Assembly (NCBI GenBank): GCA_030686995.1
Contig: CM060684.1
Coordinates: forward strand, 13,935,897 to 13,999,896
Source of the DNA: Artemisia argyi
Lineage: Eukaryota; Streptophyta; Magnoliopsida; Asterales; Asteraceae
DNA length: 64,000 nt
Direction of reading: 5' to 3'
Shown: positions 60,653 through 64,000 of the stretch, one piece after another
How the letters are laid out: each line of letters begins with the position of its first letter
Numbering within the stretch: position 1 is the first letter of the stretch
Notes under the pieces: model-generated
Told to the model about the DNA's origin: nothing
What the model saw: only the letters and a program-made list of their open reading frames with translations
Databases searched by the model: none
Translations under genes and position numbers: made by a program

Positions 60653-62869
60653 CTACGTGATTTCATCATTGGTTCCATTCTCTAGGTCGTCTTCTAAACC
60701 AGTTTTGTATTCCGGACCTAGATGTAAGCATTCTTTATAGAAACCAAGCATCCTATTCTTTACATATTCTACTCCTCTACGTCTATCCTCCTCATTCCTA
60801 TAATAAGCCGCTTGCTTGTGTTCTTTTTCGAAATTAGAGAGAAGGCGGTATTGTTCAATCTTGTAGGGCATTTGATAGGCAACCTCATCGTTCTCTTCCT
60901 TAAATCTAACTATCCCTAAAGTCGGATCATAACTCATCCTAGTGGCTTCAACAAATGGTTTTCCGGATACTATTTGGCTTAGGCAAGCATCTATCACCGG
61001 ACGAATGTCTTCCACTATCATAAAATCGATTTCATAGGTGAGATTCCCTATAATCACATGTAATCCCTTCACTCTTCCTGCAAAATTACTTATCAGATTC
61101 TTACCGGGCATCATCCTAAAATTAAGTTGCTTCTTTATCACCCAATTGTAATAAGTCCTAGTCATGATGTTCACTGGGGATCTAAGGTCGATGTAAGCTT
61201 TTCATATATGCATGTGCCCGATATTGCATGGGATGTTAATGTTAGAGGGGTCTCCCATTTTGATAAGGGGTGTGCCGAAGATATATGGTCTCTCGGGACT
61301 ATCGAATAGATCCTTATGGTACTCCCGTTCTTCTTCGGCGGGCAACTTATCAAAGTATTTTTCTATAGGTTCTACCTCCTCTAACTCCTCTTCCTTGTTA
61401 ACCTTAACCTCGGCTTCTATTCTAACTTCATCCTGGTCACTCATCTCTATCTCCTTATCTATTGGTTTAATGGTGACAACATTGACAAAGTGGACATGTT
61501 TGGATGATGAAGGATCCTTAATTTGGGTTCCACTATTGGTGTCCCTAGTGTCCTTCCTAGGTGTGATTAACGCTTGGTTGTTAAGGGCCTTCAACAAGTT
61601 GTCAATCTTATTGGTCATCTCCGTTTGTTGTTGGTTGAATTCGGTTTCAAACCTAGCTATGCGGGCTTCTTGAGATGCCATGAACTTTGACATCAATCCT
61701 TCAAGATTGTTGGTACTACCATAGTTTTTAGAAGGATTGTTGTTGAAAGTACGGTTGGATGGTGGACCGTTTGGTTGGTAACGATTAGGCGGATTGGAAG
61801 AATTGGGTTGATTTTGTTTCCACCTAAGGTTTGGGTGATTTTTCCAAGAGGGGTTGTATGAATCACCGTAAGTGTTTGGCTCGGGCTTGAAAGTGTACCA
61901 CTTATCTCCCGCTTCGTCGGTACGCGTGGATGCGTAGTCCGCAAAAGCTGTTCCGGGGAGTTCCACACAATCACGAGTGTCATGGGGACCACTACATAAT
62001 TCGCATGAAGAAGTGATTTTGTTCACTTGACTTGAAGGCTTAGGAGCTTCGTAAGATTTCATGAGAAACTTAACTTGGTCCTCAAGTTCCATGATCCTAC
62101 GGTCGGGAGTGCTAGAATCGTTCGAGGGCAAAGATATTGCCTTGACAGTTTTGTTCAAGTCACGGGGATCGTTCCAACTTTCGTTGTCATAGAGAGCAAG
62201 ATCTTCTATGAGTTCCCATGATTGTTCAGCACTAAGATCACGTAGCTTACCACCGGCCGATTGGTCAGTGGCTCGCCTCGTGGAGATGTCGATATGGTCA
62301 TAAAAAATTTGGACTTGGAGCCAAAGATCTATGCCATGATGAGGGACTTTTTGGAGTAAGTCCTTGAAACGAGTCCATGCTTCATAAAGAGATTCATTTT
62401 GACGTTGTTGGAACATCAAGATGTCATTTCTAAGCTTAGTAGTTCTCCCCGGTGGGAAAAATTGAGCAAGGAAACGAGTGGTGAGATCATCCCATGTGGT
62501 GATGGATCCCGCGGGTAAACGCTCAAGCCATTGACTAGCTTGATCCCGTAGAGAGAATTGGAATAGGCGTAAACGGGTGGTCTCTCTAGTTTCAACACCC
62601 AGGTCTATGGAATCTACGATTTTGAGAAAGTCCTTAAGATGTTGGTTTGGATCTTCGGAACGAAGTCCATGGAATGCACATCCGCTTTGCACCAACCGGA
62701 TGGTGTCGGATCGCAAGGGGGTCACATTGGCTCCGGTGAGCTCAATGGTGTTTCGGTAGCCTTGGTGGCTAGGTCGGGAATATTCTCCTAAGGTTCGGGG
62801 CCTAAGGGGTTCTAATGGTGGGTTTTGTTGTGGTGGGATGACGGGTTCAAAGATGTTACCACCTTCCAT
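60653..62869 (-). pseudogene. Gag-protease of the nested element, split by one stop
   Basis: 555 codons from MEGGNIFEPVIPPQQNPP to TGA 61202-61204, then the same frame continues to 60653. Gag domain about residues 60-240, CCHC zinc knuckle CELCSGPHDTRDC near residue 289, an Asn/Pro-rich stretch (NPPNRYQPNGPPSNRTFNNN), a coiled coil (ARFETEFNQQQTEMTNKIDN), an acidic part, then a protease-like region (IDLRSPVNIMTR, where the D-[ST]-G motif is degenerate) followed by YEIDFMIVEDIRPVIDACL and IVSGKPFVEATRMSY. The part after the stop resembles protease regions of other composite-family elements. No RT or integrase follows. The N-terminal 200 residues are nearly identical to those of 33222-35324; the rest is different. 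Confidence 0.82.
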
Positions 62870-63015
62870 GATGTCGGATGGTAAAGAGTTACGAACAAAG
62901 GCACGAAGAAATAAGATAGACTAAAGAAAACCTAAAAATAAAAATAAAATCTTACTAGAAAGGAATCTAGCAAGTAGACCTAATAAAAAGAAATTCTAAC
63001 CTAGACAATAACTAT

Positions 63016-63033
63016 TCCCCGGCAACGGCGCCA
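63016..63033 (-). other. Primer binding site, exact tRNA-Asp match
   Basis: Plus strand TCCCCGGCAACGGCGCCA equals the 3' end of plant tRNA-Asp including CCA-adjacent bases, as I know it; seven bases from the LTR. Confidence 0.88.
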
Positions 63034-63039
63034 AAAACT

Positions 63040-64000
63040 TGATGCGTGGGAATCGCAACAGGCTTTACCTCTCGAGGGATCTCGAGAAGCTTACAACCCC
63101 CACCAGGCAGTGTACCTGATCGTTGTAGTATAGTATAGTGACAAGTACCGGGGGATTGATCGTTCAGCTTAGGAATAGTGTCGCTAGGATTAGAAAGCCT
63201 AAATACTAGTTCTAAAGGTGAGGGATGATTATTTTTGTGTTTTTATATTTTATGGAAAGCAAGTAAAAATCTCGGGTTTTGGAAGAGTGGGCGGAATTAG
63301 TTGCTAATCAACTAACCCAATACTAAGATGCAATCAAAATAAAATACTAGAAATGAAAGTAAACTAATGTATACTAAGGTTGTGAGCAGTAATTGGAGAA
63401 AATGTGTTTACTTAGATTTCACTACTCCCTAGATATCTTTTACACGTTAATTACTTGTTATAATTGCATGGATGACGGATCGTATTCCTTAATACCATTC
63501 ATGGGGTGGCACACATAACTCCCCAATTCTATGAGCTCTTATCTCCTCCTACACCATGCCCAGCACAACTATAGGGATTGTAAACAGTGGCTCATGCATT
63601 AAATACAACCAATAAAGACCTAGTGCGCGTTGGTTCATGTTTTTTAAGACGTTCAAGCATGTTACCAATTGGAGATCTGCCAGTTTTCTTAAGCCTAACA
63701 TATAAATCATTCATCCAAGACAAGAATAAACAAGTAATCAACACATAATCAACATCTAGGTTTCATTAGATCTAAGCAAACACAAAAGAGATCTAGCCTA
63801 GCATGATAGAATTAAGACAAGAACATGATATAGACAACCAACACATAGACATATTGATTGAATTAGAAGAACACTTATCTTGATTAATCATGCAAGGTAT
63901 CAAGGGGTTGGAACCCTTGAAAAACCTGTAAAGTTACACCAAAATCGTACTTAGGGTTTCTCCCAAAACTTCTCTTTTTAAATGTGAAAAATTAGAAAAC
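63040..64000 (-). repeat. Athila-like 5' LTR, partial
   Basis: 961 bp of an expected 1417 bp; by eye nearly identical to 56790-57750 (differences at, for example, 56899 against 63149 and 57120 against 63369), so the nested insertion is recent. Confidence 0.9.

Larger units (their letters stand above)
56790..64000 (-). mobile_element. Athila-like element, minus strand, nested insertion (right end beyond window)
   Basis: Left LTR 56790-58206 (1417 bp), right LTR from 63040 to beyond the window, perfect tRNA-Asp primer site at 63016-63033. Preceded by ATGAC (56785-56789), the expected 5-bp target duplication whose partner must lie past 64000. Interior: gag with CCHC zinc knuckle and a degenerate protease; about 2.4 kb noncoding. 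Same family as 29203-36904: the noncoding 58207-60640 and 30609-33040 regions align closely, but the gag 3' halves differ. Confidence 0.9.

Overview
Eukaryotic plant nuclear DNA. Intron-rich genes with GT..AG splice sites, LTR retrotransposons with plant tRNA-iMet and tRNA-Asp primer sites, PIF/Harbinger and hAT elements and long A/T runs all say so. Some retroelement proteins (the zinc-knuckle plus acidic reading frame at 51.9-53.7 kb, the gag families at 33-35, 55-56 and 61-63 kb, the gag remnant at 41-42 kb) resemble repeats I know from Asteraceae, above all Anthemideae (Tanacetum/Artemisia/Chrysanthemum). That placement is inference.

Layout. 0-1.5 kb: decayed minus-strand ARM-repeat/TPR gene. 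3.1-8.6 kb: a lysine-rich multi-exon gene (minus) and a Ser/Asp-rich fragment (plus), both next to a minisatellite built on the perfect palindrome AATCCCATGGGATT; the same palindrome sits in most introns of the minus-strand gene. 9.0-21.0 kb: a DGS1/NCA2-type mitochondrial membrane protein gene on plus, probably a pseudogene, with a 5.7-kb Copia element in its penultimate intron. The Copia has identical 133-bp LTRs and an intact 5-bp target duplication, but its interior is folded on itself: 972-bp inverted copies of the RT region flank an inverted gag-protease-integrase block.

21.6-28.4 kb: three non-autonomous PIF/Harbinger elements with TWA target duplications and remnants of ORF1 (Myb/SANT-like) or ORF2. 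29.2-36.9 kb: complete Athila-like gag-protease element (minus), 1406-bp LTRs, no RT. 37-47.5 kb: a foldback, a 198-bp hAT MITE, a Gypsy gag remnant, three exons of an unrecognised plus-strand gene, a casein kinase 1 pseudogene and a Copia 3' LTR. 47.5-64 kb: nested retroelements: a chimeric non-autonomous element (PBS 51.63 kb), an LTR at 53.95-55.36 kb shared by two internal regions, and a related minus-strand element (56.79 kb to beyond the window) inserted in the gag of the plus-strand one.

Most host genes here look decayed and every retroelement reading frame is interrupted, so this reads as a silenced repeat-rich accessory region. The most unusual structures are the potentially invertible Copia, the palindromic minisatellite shared by introns and flank of one gene, and a roughly 21-bp-phased array of TGACG palindromes upstream of the TATA box in the Athila-like LTR.
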